This document shows, piece after piece, positions 9,088 through 18,400 of a DNA stretch of 64,000 bases. Both the position numbers and the translations under genes were made by a program. Position 1 is the first letter of the stretch. The number at the start of each line of letters is the position of its first letter. Origin of the DNA: Opitutus sp. (lineage in GTDB: Bacteria; Verrucomicrobiota; Verrucomicrobiia; Opitutales; Opitutaceae); assembly GCA_013821985.1 (NCBI GenBank), contig PNJQ01000004.1, positions 1-64,000 of the forward strand, in the 5' to 3' direction. Under the pieces are notes generated by a model. It was not told where the DNA came from and made no database searches. It saw nothing but the letters and a program-made list of their open reading frames with translations.

Positions 9088-10508
9088 TCGAGATAGAGGT
9101 TTTCCTGAATCGGTGGCCGCGGTGCGAGACGGCGCCAGGAGGCGGCGACCGACTCGGCATCGTCACCGAAGAGCGGGGAAATTTCGAGCTTCACCTGCGG
9201 CAGGCCGGTGCCATCCACGGCGACGTGCGCTCCGGCCGCGTTCAGCCAGCGGGCGAATTGCCGGAGCTGGTCGTCACGGCAGGTCTGCGGCGAATCGACA
9301 CCTTCGGCATTCTTCACCGGACTGAAATCGTCCGCGCGGCGCGTCTCGATCACCAGCGGACTCCGTGCAAACGGCAGCGCATCAAACACGAAGAGTTCGA
9401 ACTTCACGCCATTGGGCTTTCCCGGCTTCACGGAATTCCCCGCCGCATCGATCGTCGTGATCTTTTTGTCGGCTCGATGAAACGGCAACGCCACCCCTTC
9501 GCCGCCTGCCGCCATGCGGCGGGCAAAATCGCGGTCAATCAGATGGATCGCAATGCTGCCCGCGCTGAAACGCAGCGCACCGTCGGCGCTCTTCTCGCGC
9601 TGCAACTCCATGGGAACGTCGCTGTATTCGGCGACGATGAGCTTGCCGTTCTGCCGGCAGAACAAACCGACCTTCTCCTCGGGATACGCCTTCGGGATCG
9701 TCTTGCTCGACATTTCCGAGCGCTCGAGCAGGTGAAAGCCGATGAACTCCGGGTCGATGCAGCGCACGAGCGGATTATCGACCTGGAAATAGCTCAGCGT
9801 GTCGATGCCCTCGCGCGCCATGAGGTCGAGCGCACCGCTGCGGTGCAACGCGCGCAGCGAGCCGCCGTGCCCGTCGGGGCTGAGCGCGATCGTGCCTTTG
9901 GTTTCGAGGAGAATCTTGCCGTTGAAATCCACCGCCGGCATCCGCCCCTGGCGGAAGAAATGCACGCGTGCTTTCTCGAGTCCGAAAAAATTGTGCTCCG
10001 CGAAAAACGCTTCGGTCGGCGCGTGGTTCGCGTGGCTCGTCATGATGAACCAGTGCAGCGGCCGTCCGTGGCGTCGGCCCGCAGCGAGGATCTTTTCGGC
10101 GAAAACCTGAAACAACGGCTTATGTTTCACCGGTGTGACGGCGAATGTGCCCTTCGGCCCGTCGTAACCGAGGCGCGTCCCCTGCCCGCCCGCGACCGTG
10201 AACGCCGCGACGCGTCCCGCGCGCAACGCTTCCTCGCCTTTTGCACGCGCGCGCTGCCACTTCGCGGCATCGCCGCCCTTTTCCGGGAGCGGCTCATAGG
10301 GCGCCGGTTCGAGTTGGCCGGCCGCGGAAACGGGCGACGCTTTTTCGGCCACGAGCGAGCGGTAGAGTCGCGCCACTTCGTCGAGGTCGATCTCGGCCGC
10401 CTGCGCGACGAGCGCGGCGCGTTCGTCGGTGTCGAGCTCGGACCAGAAGGCGAACACATGGCCCTGGCCGGCGGTTTGGAAGGAGCGAACGATTTCCTCT
10501 TGTCTCAT
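9084..10508 (-). CDS. UDP-sugar pyrophosphorylase (UTP-hexose-1-phosphate uridylyltransferase, UAP type)
   Basis: 474 residues with the nucleotide-binding motif VAGGQGTRLGYDGPKG (LxGGxGTRLG-x(2)-xPKG) near residue 103, and a YFQVDNPLVRCIDPEFIGFH segment that is typical of eukaryote-like UDP-N-acetylhexosamine or UDP-glucose pyrophosphorylases. It joins UTP to glucose-1-phosphate or GlcNAc-1-phosphate; the sequence alone does not settle which. It sits between the divIC-like gene and the phosphohexomutase, with ATGA overlaps on both sides. The neighbouring mutase makes UDP-glucose the more likely product, with UDP-GlcNAc as the alternative. Confidence 0.9.
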   Translation of the reverse strand: MRQEEIVRSFQTAGQGHVFAFWSELDTDERAALVAQAAEIDLDEVARLYRSLVAEKASPVSAAGQLEPAPYEPLPEKGGDAAKWQRARAKGEEALRAGRVAAFTVAGGQGTRLGYDGPKGTFAVTPVKHKPLFQVFAEKILAAGRRHGRPLHWFIMTSHANHAPTEAFFAEHNFFGLEKARVHFFRQGRMPAVDFNGKILLETKGTIALSPDGHGGSLRALHRSGALDLMAREGIDTLSYFQVDNPLVRCIDPEFIGFHLLERSEMSSKTIPKAYPEEKVGLFCRQNGKLIVAEYSDVPMELQREKSADGALRFSAGSIAIHLIDRDFARRMAAGGEGVALPFHRADKKITTIDAAGNSVKPGKPNGVKFELFVFDALPFARSPLVIETRRADDFSPVKNAEGVDSPQTCRDDQLRQFARWLNAAGAHVAVDGTGLPQVKLEISPLFGDDAESVAASWRRLAPRPPIQENLYLE

Positions 10509-10801
10509 GGGGAGCGATTGGGGTCTTCGAAGCGGAACACGAACTCTTGGGCGCGCACGTAACCGAGCTTTTTGCGGATGACTTGTTCCACGACCTGCGG
10601 ATCGCTCCGGAGTTGCCGAAGATATTTTTCCTGCGCGTCGAGCTTCGCTTGCGCTTCCGCGAGCTTGCGCTGGTAGCCGCGCTCCTGCGCCCGGAGTTGC
10701 GTCAGTTCGCGGTTCATCTCGAGGAAAAACACACCCGCATAGCCGCCCACGCCCAGGAAGAGCACGATGAAGCCGACGGTGATGACCTTGTTCCAGTTCA
10801 T
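10505..10801 (-). CDS. DivIC/FtsB-like septum formation initiator
   Basis: 98 residues: a short cytoplasmic N-end MNWNK, one membrane helix (about residues 6-27), a coiled coil rich in L/Q/E (about 28-66), then the DPxxVEQVIRKKLGYVRAQEFVFRF block that marks the DivIC/FtsB family. These proteins bridge FtsL and FtsQ/DivIB in the divisome and stabilise septal peptidoglycan synthesis. A much longer reading frame exists upstream, but it runs antisense through the ExeA gene, so the ATG at 10801 is chosen. It is the first gene of an operon with the UDP-sugar pyrophosphorylase and phosphohexomutase (4-base overlap), which ties division to nucleotide-sugar supply. Confidence 0.88.
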   Translation of the reverse strand: MNWNKVITVGFIVLFLGVGGYAGVFFLEMNRELTQLRAQERGYQRKLAEAQAKLDAQEKYLRQLRSDPQVVEQVIRKKLGYVRAQEFVFRFEDPNRSP

Positions 10802-10823
10802 GCAGAGGCGTCGGCGATATGAG

Positions 10824-10837
10824 GTTCGCGCGCGAAC
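10824..10837. promoter_or_regulatory. 14-bp perfect palindrome in the divIC/exeA divergent region
   Basis: GTTCGCGCGCGAAC is its own reverse complement and lies 23 bases upstream of the divIC-like ATG, within the 114-bp space between divergent genes. It could be an operator, but CG-rich palindromes are easy to find in DNA of this composition, so confidence is low. Confidence 0.25.
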
Positions 10838-10915
10838 ACCGGCAACGTTTTTTGAAGGTTCGTTAACGGAGATTTTTCGTGCGTTTTCGCTCAGTGACCG
10901 GATACTCCCCGGCCA

Positions 10916-11731
10916 ATGTATCAGAGTTACTACGGTCTGACGGAGATGCCGTTTCACATCACGCCAGACCCGAAGTTTCTTTACCTGAGTCCGCCCCACC
11001 AGGAAGCGCTTCAACACCTCAAATACGGCGTCACGGAGCGGAAAGGCTTCATCGTGCTCGTCGGCGAGGTGGGCTGCGGCAAGACGACGCTTTGCCGGAA
11101 ATTCCTCAGCGAACTCGATTCGAAGCATTACGACACCGCGCTCATCCTCAATCCGCGCCTCACCGAGACGCAGATGCTGAAGGCGATCCTCACCGAACTC
11201 GGCGAAACCCACCTCGCGCGCAGCAAGAACGACCTCGTCGCGCAGATGAACACCGTGCTGCTGCACCGCATCGCCGCCGGGCGCGAGATCGTGCTGATCA
11301 TCGACGAGGCGCAGAATCTTTCCTTCGAAGTCTTCGAGCAGGTGCGCCTCCTCTCCAATCTCGAGACGGACAAGCAAAAACTTCTCCAGATCGTGCTGAT
11401 GGGCCAGCCGGAGCTGAAGGAAAAACTTGCCGCTGAGGAATTGCGCCAACTCCGCCAGCGCATTCTGGTCCACTACGAGCTGCGCCCGCTCACGCGCGCC
11501 GAGATGGACCACTATATCCACCATCGCCTCACGCTCGCGGGCGGCTCGGGCCGGCCACAATTCACGAAGTGGGCGCTGCGCCACCTCTACGGTGCGAGCC
11601 GGGGAATTCCCCGCATCATCAACAATCTTTGTGACAAGTCGCTGCTTTCCGCCTTCATTCGCGACTCGGACGAGGTCAATTACTGGGACGCCCGCCGCGC
11701 CTCGCGCGACCTCGACCGTCTGACGAACTGA
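10916..11731 (+). CDS. ExeA/GspA-type AAA+ ATPase
   Basis: 271 residues. The YQSYYGLTEMPFHITPDPKF start is the hallmark of ExeA-like ATPases. Walker A is GEVGCGKTT (about residue 49) and Walker B is IVLIIDEAQN (about 123). The C-terminal lid region has the SRGIPRIINNLCD sensor-2 block. In type II secretion, ExeA with ExeB helps the outer-membrane secretin assemble through the peptidoglycan. There is no obvious peptidoglycan-binding domain at the C-terminus, so this is the short cytoplasmic form. The GspB-like gene follows after 3 bases. No other secretion genes are in the window. Confidence 0.9.
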   Translation: MYQSYYGLTEMPFHITPDPKFLYLSPPHQEALQHLKYGVTERKGFIVLVGEVGCGKTTLCRKFLSELDSKHYDTALILNPRLTETQMLKAILTELGETHLARSKNDLVAQMNTVLLHRIAAGREIVLIIDEAQNLSFEVFEQVRLLSNLETDKQKLLQIVLMGQPELKEKLAAEELRQLRQRILVHYELRPLTRAEMDHYIHHRLTLAGGSGRPQFTKWALRHLYGASRGIPRIINNLCDKSLLSAFIRDSDEVNYWDARRASRDLDRLTN

Positions 11732-11734
11732 CGC

Positions 11735-12403
11735 ATGAGCCTCATCAACGACGCGCTGAAAAAAGCCCAGCGCCAGCGCACGGGCGACACCTCCACCGAC
11801 GTTCCGGTGCCGGGCGGCGGCTCGCGCCCCTCGGTCGAAAGCGGCCGGCCCGCGGCTTTTCGCCTGCAGTTGCTCCTGCTCGGCGGCGGCGCCCTGCTCG
11901 GTCTGCTGATCGCCACCGGCGCGTTGTTCATCTCGCGCCGTGAGCCGGCTCCGCCCGCGAAAAGCGAACCGGCTGTCAGCACCGCCGGCCCGCTCGTAAA
12001 GATTGAACCTCCGGCGGCCGCTCCCGCCAACGATGCGAAAGTTTCCGCTCCCGAGAAGACGGTCGCGCCCGTCAGTGCGCCAGCGGACGAACCCAAACTC
12101 GTGACGGTGAAAACGACGCCTGCGCCGGAGCCGGCATCTTCTTCCGTTCCGTCCGCGGAAACCGCCACGGGCGCCGGCACGCTCCCACCTCTCGCCTCCG
12201 CGCGAATGGTTAACGCCTGCGAGGCCCTCCGCGTTGCCGGCATCCGCGCCTCGGCCACGGATAGCAAAGTGCTGATGAATGACCGCGTTTACCGCGTCGG
12301 AGACATCGTTGATTACGAACTCGGCATCAAGTTAACCGCGGTGACCGCGAGTTCGCTGACGTTCGTGGATTCCACGGGGGCGACTTACACCCGGAATTTC
12401 TAG
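11735..12403 (+). CDS. GspB/ExeB-like type II secretion accessory protein
   Basis: 222 residues. The start MSLINDALKKAQRQR is characteristic of GspB-like proteins. A membrane helix lies at about 45-68, then a Pro/Ala-rich periplasmic linker (about 70-150), then a C-terminal domain with KVLMNDRVYRVGDIVDYELG that matches the T2SS GspB C-terminal fold. It would work with the ExeA-like ATPase just upstream as an inner-membrane complex that places the secretin. The low-complexity linker is normal for the family. Confidence 0.82.
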   Translation: MSLINDALKKAQRQRTGDTSTDVPVPGGGSRPSVESGRPAAFRLQLLLLGGGALLGLLIATGALFISRREPAPPAKSEPAVSTAGPLVKIEPPAAAPANDAKVSAPEKTVAPVSAPADEPKLVTVKTTPAPEPASSSVPSAETATGAGTLPPLASARMVNACEALRVAGIRASATDSKVLMNDRVYRVGDIVDYELGIKLTAVTASSLTFVDSTGATYTRNF

Positions 12404-12428
12404 AATCGAAATCCGGACGTTGTTCCGT

Positions 12429-13637
12429 TCACCGGAGCCGCCGGAGTTCCGCTTCCCACTCCGCAGCGCGCAACGCCGTTACACCCGCTGCGTCAGCAAA
12501 TTCGCGCCAGCGTTCGATCGCGGCGCGCACCTCCGCGACGATCTCCCGCGCCCGTGCGGCATCGAGCGATTCGCTTTGCGCCAGCGCGAGGAGATGCGAG
12601 GCATTGGCCGCTCGCCGCTCGCCCAGCACCGCCATGCCTCGTTCGGGCAACTGCGCGCGCGAGAGCGGTGTGAGGTCAAAAGCGGGCGCCAGCTTCCATT
12701 CCCCATCGCGCAAAAGAAATCCGACGTTCTTGCCGTGATCGTCGCGGTTCTCCGCCAGCACATTGAACACCGCCTGCCGAAACGCCTTCCACACTTCGCG
12801 TTCGTCGCGCGCCAATCGTCGCGTCGCCCGCAGCAAATGCCGGTAGTCGAGGTCGCCACCACCGGCCTCGAGCAGCCCGGCGAGTGAATGATAGTGAATC
12901 CGCGCGCGCATCGCGTCGCGATCAAATCGCGCCACGGCGAAATGCCGCCGCGTTTGCCGGTTCACCGACGTTTCGATCAGGCGCGTCGGAGGCACGTCGA
13001 GCCCCGCCGCCCGCGCCAGACGTGCGTAGGCTTCCTCCATCGCGCCGAGTTCTCCCTCGTCCGCAGTGTCGAACTTCACGATCGATGGCACGAATCCCGA
13101 CGGCGCCTCCTCGGGCGGGCCGAGATGCACGCGCCCGCTTGCGTCCGGCGCAAGCGCGAGCACCGCCTTCGGTCGCGCCCCCCCGGCCGGCGAACCGACG
13201 TGGGCGAGCACGGCGAGATCCGTTTCGCGCGAGGCCTCCAGCTCCGCCGACGCGTGGAAGATCGCTTCGAGGGAGGCACCGCCGGCGGTAACTTCCAACG
13301 CCGGCGCATACGTGAGTGCGCCAAGCGTGCGTCGGCCGAGGTAGGAAAGCTGCATCAGCGCCGATACGGAATGCGGCGCAATCTTCTGCGCGCGAAACCA
13401 CGCGAGCAACACGCGCTGGCCCCACGCATCGGGCAAAGAATCCTCGAACAATCCAGGCAGCCGCATCGTCGGGGTTCCGCCGCGCGCCAGCACCCCCGGG
13501 CGTGTCGCAAGATTGAACGGCGAAAGTTCGATGCGCCGCGCCAGAAATTCCAGGGCATACTCGAACACGATGCCGCCCCGGGCTTCGGCGAGCGTCCCCA
13601 GCGGTCGCCCCAGAAAGCTGACATCCACGCGACTCAT
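12429..13637 (-). CDS. hipA: HipA-family serine/threonine kinase toxin
   Basis: 402 residues. HipA landmarks: LFEDSLPDAWGQRVL near the N-terminus, the ATP-loop segment GSPAGGARPKAVL, the catalytic NVLAENRDDHGKN, and the metal-binding LAPAFDLTP. The essential Asp/Asn residues of both motifs are present, so the kinase is probably active. Characterised HipA proteins phosphorylate glutamyl-tRNA synthetase and trigger persistence. Its ATG overlaps the stop of the HTH gene by four bases (13634-13637), the usual antitoxin-first order. The gene converges with gspB. Confidence 0.92.
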   Translation of the reverse strand: MSRVDVSFLGRPLGTLAEARGGIVFEYALEFLARRIELSPFNLATRPGVLARGGTPTMRLPGLFEDSLPDAWGQRVLLAWFRAQKIAPHSVSALMQLSYLGRRTLGALTYAPALEVTAGGASLEAIFHASAELEASRETDLAVLAHVGSPAGGARPKAVLALAPDASGRVHLGPPEEAPSGFVPSIVKFDTADEGELGAMEEAYARLARAAGLDVPPTRLIETSVNRQTRRHFAVARFDRDAMRARIHYHSLAGLLEAGGGDLDYRHLLRATRRLARDEREVWKAFRQAVFNVLAENRDDHGKNVGFLLRDGEWKLAPAFDLTPLSRAQLPERGMAVLGERRAANASHLLALAQSESLDAARAREIVAEVRAAIERWREFADAAGVTALRAAEWEAELRRLR

Positions 13638-13960
13638 GCCGAGCGGCGTTGACGACGGCCGCGCTGCCGCGTCGGCTCGACGAGTTGCGCCAGACTGAGC
13701 CCCGCCAAATCCTCGCCTGTCACCAGCCGCTCGATTTCGGCGACGAGACCAAGCACCTCGAAAACCTTGATCAGCCGCTCCAGCGAGATTCGTCCGGTCC
13801 GCTCAAAATAGACATAGGTCGGCACTTTCAATCCCGCGCGCTCCGCCAGCTCGGCCTGAGACCAACCGCGGCGAAGACGCCGCTGCTTCAGACGAGACGC
13901 CAATGACTGGGCGATCTCTGGCGGACTTGATAACGATAACATATTGCAGACAAATGCCAT
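13634..13960 (-). CDS. hipB: HipB-like XRE-family antitoxin
   Basis: Up to 108 residues. It has a helix-turn-helix of the Xre/Cro type: LKQRRLRRGWSQAELAERAG, then VPTYVYFERTGRISLERLIKVFEVLGL. The C-terminal tail is basic (RQRGRRQRRSA). The antitoxin is expected to bind HipA and repress its own promoter. The start is uncertain: an ATG at 13942 would skip the first six residues, and neither start has a clear Shine-Dalgarno. A 14-bp AT-rich palindrome just upstream is the likely operator. Confidence 0.88.
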   Translation of the reverse strand: MAFVCNMLSLSSPPEIAQSLASRLKQRRLRRGWSQAELAERAGLKVPTYVYFERTGRISLERLIKVFEVLGLVAEIERLVTGEDLAGLSLAQLVEPTRQRGRRQRRSA

Positions 13961-13975
13961 TAATCGGCTTTTGTC

Positions 13976-13989
13976 GATAATTAATTATC
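13976..13989 (-). promoter_or_regulatory. Candidate hipBA operator (AT-rich perfect palindrome)
   Basis: GATAATTAATTATC is a perfect 14-bp palindrome 15 bases upstream of the first possible hipB ATG, in an AT-rich patch that stands out from the GC-rich surroundings. Two further GATAAC half-site-like repeats lie at 13929-13940. HipB proteins repress from inverted TATCC-like repeats, so this location and symmetry fit autoregulation. Confidence 0.5.
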
Positions 13990-14003
13990 TCTTAAAAATT
14001 CGC

Positions 14004-15428
14004 TCAGTAGGCGCTTGGGGGAGGAAAAAACACCTGCCACAAGGTGCGGAGGGTAATCTGCACGTCCAACCAGATCGACCAGCGGGCGATGTATTGCAGG
14101 TCGCGCCGAACCCGCTCCTGCAACTGCTCGGGCGTGGAAATCTCGCCGCGAAACCCTTCGCTCTGCGCCAGGCCGGTGATGCCGGGTTTGACCAGTTGAC
14201 GAGTGCGATACGCGCGCGCCTGCCGCTCGAATTCCTCGTCGAGCAACGGCATCACGGGGCGCGGTCCCACGATGCTCATGTCGCCGAGCAGCACGTTCCA
14301 GAATTGTGGAAATTCATCGAGGCTGTGCCGGCGCAGAAATCGCCCGAACGGAAACACGCGCTCGTCGTCGCGTCGCGCCTGCTTGATCTCCGCCGCTTCA
14401 TCCACCGCGGCGACGTGCATCGTGCGGAACTTCAGCATCGAAAACTCCTGACGCGCCGCGCCCGCCCTCGGCCGCGTGTGAAACAGCGGACCCGGCGACT
14501 GCACGCGCTGCACCACCCATACCACGAGTGCGAGGAGCGGCAGCACCAACACGGCCACCGGCAACGACAGGGCGAGATCGAATGCGCGCTTCATCACGCG
14601 ATTCAGCGGCTCCTCCAATGGCTCGTCGTGCAACGTGAAATAATGCAGGCCCTCCAGATCGACCGACACGACAGAGTGTCCGAGGATCTCGTCGATATCG
14701 TGCCGCAACAGCAGACGCGCACCCGCGGCCTGACAGGCCTCGACAAGTTGTCGTCCGTTCGCCGGATTGTCGGGCATCTCCCACACCACGACCTGCCCGA
14801 TCCGCCGCTGCTCGAGCAACTGCGGCAGTTCCTCGATTGAGCCCACCCAATTCGCCAGCGGCGGCGCGCTGCCGGCCGGCAGCCGGTCCCAGGAAACGAA
14901 TCCCTGCACTTCCACGCCGAGGTGCTCGCGACCGAGCAACCAGCGCTCCACTTCGCGCAACGCTGCCGACTTGGTCACGAACAGCGTCGGCACCCGCGAC
15001 GTGCCTCCGTAAACGAGGCGGGCGAGATGCCGCGGCAAGGCGACGTGACACAGGGCGAGAATGAACCACGTCCACACCAGATACGAACCGAGAAAAAGCC
15101 GGCTGATGCTGCGGTCGTTCGTCGCGAACATCATTGCGAACACCACGAGCGCAATCACGCCCACCTGTCGCGTGGCCGCCGCCGCCGCCTCGGCGATCGT
15201 CAGCCGCGTCAGGCGCCAACCCGTTGCGGCGACCGTGCGCCAGCTGAGCGTCAAACCGATCACCACGCTGAGAAAATACGGCAGCAGCGTAACCTCGCGC
15301 GTGAGCCGCACATATTCGCTGAGCGCGAGCAGCGTGAACTCCGCATAGACCCAAAAAAACAACGCGGCCAATAGCGAGGTGACCGCGTGGTGGAGATTGG
15401 CCAGTCCCCGGTGACGGTTCAGGAGCAT
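14004..15428 (-). CDS. Polyprenyl-phosphate hexose-1-phosphate transferase (exopolysaccharide initiating enzyme)
   Basis: 474 residues. The N-terminal half holds four to five membrane helices and a CoA-binding-like region with VWEMPDN. A further helix lies near 280-305. The C-terminal catalytic domain has the family blocks MLKFRTMHVAA, RRHSLDEFPQFWNVLLGDMSIVGPRPV and KPGITGLAQSEGFRGE. Enzymes of the WbaP/WcaJ/PssE class load a sugar-1-phosphate onto undecaprenyl phosphate to start capsule or exopolysaccharide repeat units. No glycosyltransferases adjoin it here, so it may act as an orphan. The 45-base gap to hipB carries the hipBA control region. Confidence 0.92.
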   Translation of the reverse strand: MLLNRHRGLANLHHAVTSLLAALFFWVYAEFTLLALSEYVRLTREVTLLPYFLSVVIGLTLSWRTVAATGWRLTRLTIAEAAAAATRQVGVIALVVFAMMFATNDRSISRLFLGSYLVWTWFILALCHVALPRHLARLVYGGTSRVPTLFVTKSAALREVERWLLGREHLGVEVQGFVSWDRLPAGSAPPLANWVGSIEELPQLLEQRRIGQVVVWEMPDNPANGRQLVEACQAAGARLLLRHDIDEILGHSVVSVDLEGLHYFTLHDEPLEEPLNRVMKRAFDLALSLPVAVLVLPLLALVVWVVQRVQSPGPLFHTRPRAGAARQEFSMLKFRTMHVAAVDEAAEIKQARRDDERVFPFGRFLRRHSLDEFPQFWNVLLGDMSIVGPRPVMPLLDEEFERQARAYRTRQLVKPGITGLAQSEGFRGEISTPEQLQERVRRDLQYIARWSIWLDVQITLRTLWQVFFPPPSAY

Positions 15429-15491
15429 TGCCCGCCGACGCTACCGGTTCGGGTGCGGCGGGCAAGACTCAGGAAGCGGCGGCGTGCAGTG

Positions 15492-18400
15492 TCAGCTTCT
15501 TCCACCCGGCGGGGCGGGCGGCGCGAGTCCGCGCCGGACGGCGGAGGCCAGTTCGTCCAGGCTGACGGGTTTCCGCAGGATAAGGCTGGCGCCACATTCC
15601 TCGAGTTCTTGCTTCCGCTCGGCATCGACGAACCCCGAAATCAGAATGATGGGCATTCCCGGGCGGTGGGTCCGCACGCTGCGAATCAGGGCGGCTCCGG
15701 ATAGCGCCGGCATCGCGAAATCGGTGATCACGAGGTCGTAGGCGTCGGGGCGGCGGGCGAAACGACTGACCGCGTCCACCGGATGTTCGACCTCTTCGAC
15801 CTCATAGCCGAGACGGGTGAGCAAAATCGTGAGCGGGGTGCGCGCATCGCGGTCGTCGTCAACGAACAGGATACGCTCGCGCCCGCCGACGGACTGATTG
15901 TCCGCCGGGGCTTTCGGGGCGGGACGACCTTCCTCGGCGAGGGCGGGGAACAGAATCTCCAAGTTCGTGCCGACGTCTGGAGTGCTGCGCATCGTGATGG
16001 AGCCGCCGTGCGACCGCACGACTCCATGGACGACGGCCAAGCCGAGCCCGGTTCCGTGCCCGGTTTCTTTGGTGGTAAAGAACGGCTCGAAGACGCGCTC
16101 GGCGACCTCGGGGGACATGCCACAGCCATTGTCCTCCACGGTCAGGCGCAAGTAGGCTCCCGGTTGGGCGTCGACCCGCTCGACGTCCAAAGCACAGGGA
16201 GCAAGGGTCACCCGGATGTGACCGCCGGTGGACGGTAGCGCCTGCCACGCGTTGGTGCAGAGATTCATGACGACCTGGTGAATCTGGGTGGCGTTGGCGA
16301 GCACCATGGGACAATCGGGCGCGACCGTCTCCTCCAGATGCACCATCGCAGGCAGACTCGAGCGGATGAGTTTGAGCGCCTCGCGAACGACGGGCTCGAG
16401 GGCGATCGGCGCCAGCGCCCCCTCCCCTTTCCGACTGAAAGTGAGAATCTGGCGCACGAGGTCCCGTGCACGCAGGCCGGAGGAGCCAATGCCGTCCAGC
16501 CACTGCCGAGCCTCGTGGTCCGAGGGCAACTCGAAACGCGCGAGTTCAACGAAGCCAAGCATCCCGGTGAGGATGTTGTTGAAATCGTGCGCGATGCCAC
16601 CGGCGAGCGTGCCGAGTGATTCCAGCTTTTGTGTCTGACGGAGGTGCTGCTCGGTCTGTTGGCGAGCCATCTCGCTGGCAACTCGCACGGCGAACAGACG
16701 GAGCAAGGCTTCGAGGCGTTCGGGCGGGCGTAGGACCCCGCCGTGCATCACGCCGAGAAAGCCGAGCACGCGGCCTTGCACGTCGCGGATTTCCACGGCT
16801 GCGTAGCCGGAGATGCGGCGCTCCAACAGCAGTGAGTCCGCGGGAAAGAGTTGGGCGGCGTGCTCCGGCACGTGAAAGAACGGAAGGTCGACGAGCCTCG
16901 CGCACGCCTTCTGCGCGAGGGCGTGCATGCGCCCGGGATCACCCGACCGGGAGGGTGCTCCGCGCGAGTAGCTGTGCGCATGGAAGCATGTGTGGTTGCC
17001 GGGCACGTAATCGCAGACAAAGCTGTGATCCACGGCGAGCAGCGTGGCGAGAAAGCGGGCGACCTCGTCGAAATACGTTGCGCCAGCGAAGGCGGTGGCT
17101 TGGACGGAGAGAAACTTCAGTGCCTCCGACGTGAGCTTGCGATCGGTGACGTCAAACGAGGTGGCGAAGAAACCGATGAATTCGCCGGTCGGGTCGCGCA
17201 TCGGTTGAATGGTGAGATGCACCCAGTAGCTGTCTCCATGTTTGCTGAGATTGAGAATCTCCGTCTCAACCGGTTCGCGCGCGCGCATTTTCTCGCGAAT
17301 CAGACTGCGGGTGGCGCTGTCGGCGCCGGGATTCCGGAGGAAAGCGCCTGGAGGTCGACCGCGGACTTCGTCAAGGGTGTAGCCGGTCAGCGCGGTAAAT
17401 CCGGCGTTCGTCCATTCGACCCTGCCGGTGGTATCGGCGATAACCACGGCCATGTTGGTATCGCGCGCGAGTATGGCGAGACGCTGGCTTTCGATTTCGG
17501 CGCGGCGGCGCCGCGTGATGTCGCGCTGCGTGTAGAGAATGAAAGATTCGCCGCCCACCATCACGGTTTTCGCGATCACTTCGACAGGGAACAGCGAGCC
17601 GTCCTTCCGCATATGGTCCACTTCGAACGTCAACGTCTCACCGGCCAGCACGCGCCCGATGCGCTCGAGAGCCAGTCGATCGCTTTCCGGAGAGTCGAGT
17701 CGCCGGATATCGCAACCGAGCATCTCACCTGGGCTGTAACCGTGCATCCGTTCGGCGGCCGGATTGGCGGAACGGATGCGACCCACGGTGTCGATCAGCA
17801 GAATACCATCACCGCTGGATTCCATGAGGGCGCGATACCGCGCCTCGCTGTCGCGCACGGCGCGCACAGCGCGCTCCCGCTCCGTGACGTCCTGCATCGC
17901 GCCGATCAGACGCACCGGGCGGCCTGCAGGCTCGCGCACGATATGCGCGCGATCTTCAACGTGGGCGTAGGTGCCGTCGGCGCGCCGAAAACGGTATTCG
18001 TCGCGCCATGTCTCGCCGCCCCCCGCGAGGGTGGACACCACTGCGGCGACGACGCGGGCGCGATCATCGGGGTGCAGGTGCGCACGCCAGAACTCGCCGT
18101 TCGCCGAGGCCGCCGCGCGATCATGCCCGTAGATGGCGGTGAACTGCTCGCTCCACCAGATCGCGTCGGTGAGCAGATCTTGGTCCCAGATGACGTTGAA
18201 GACGGCCCGATTGACGAGTTGGAAGCGCCCCTCACTCTCGCGCAAGGCCATCTCGGCGGCCTTGCGCGCGGAGATGTCGTGGACGACGTTGCGACCTTCG
18301 GTGACGTGCCCGACGGCATTACGTTCGAAGTGGGTGGATTGCTCGACCCAGAATTTCCGTCCGCTTTTGGCGACAACCTGGAATTCACAGTGCACATCGT

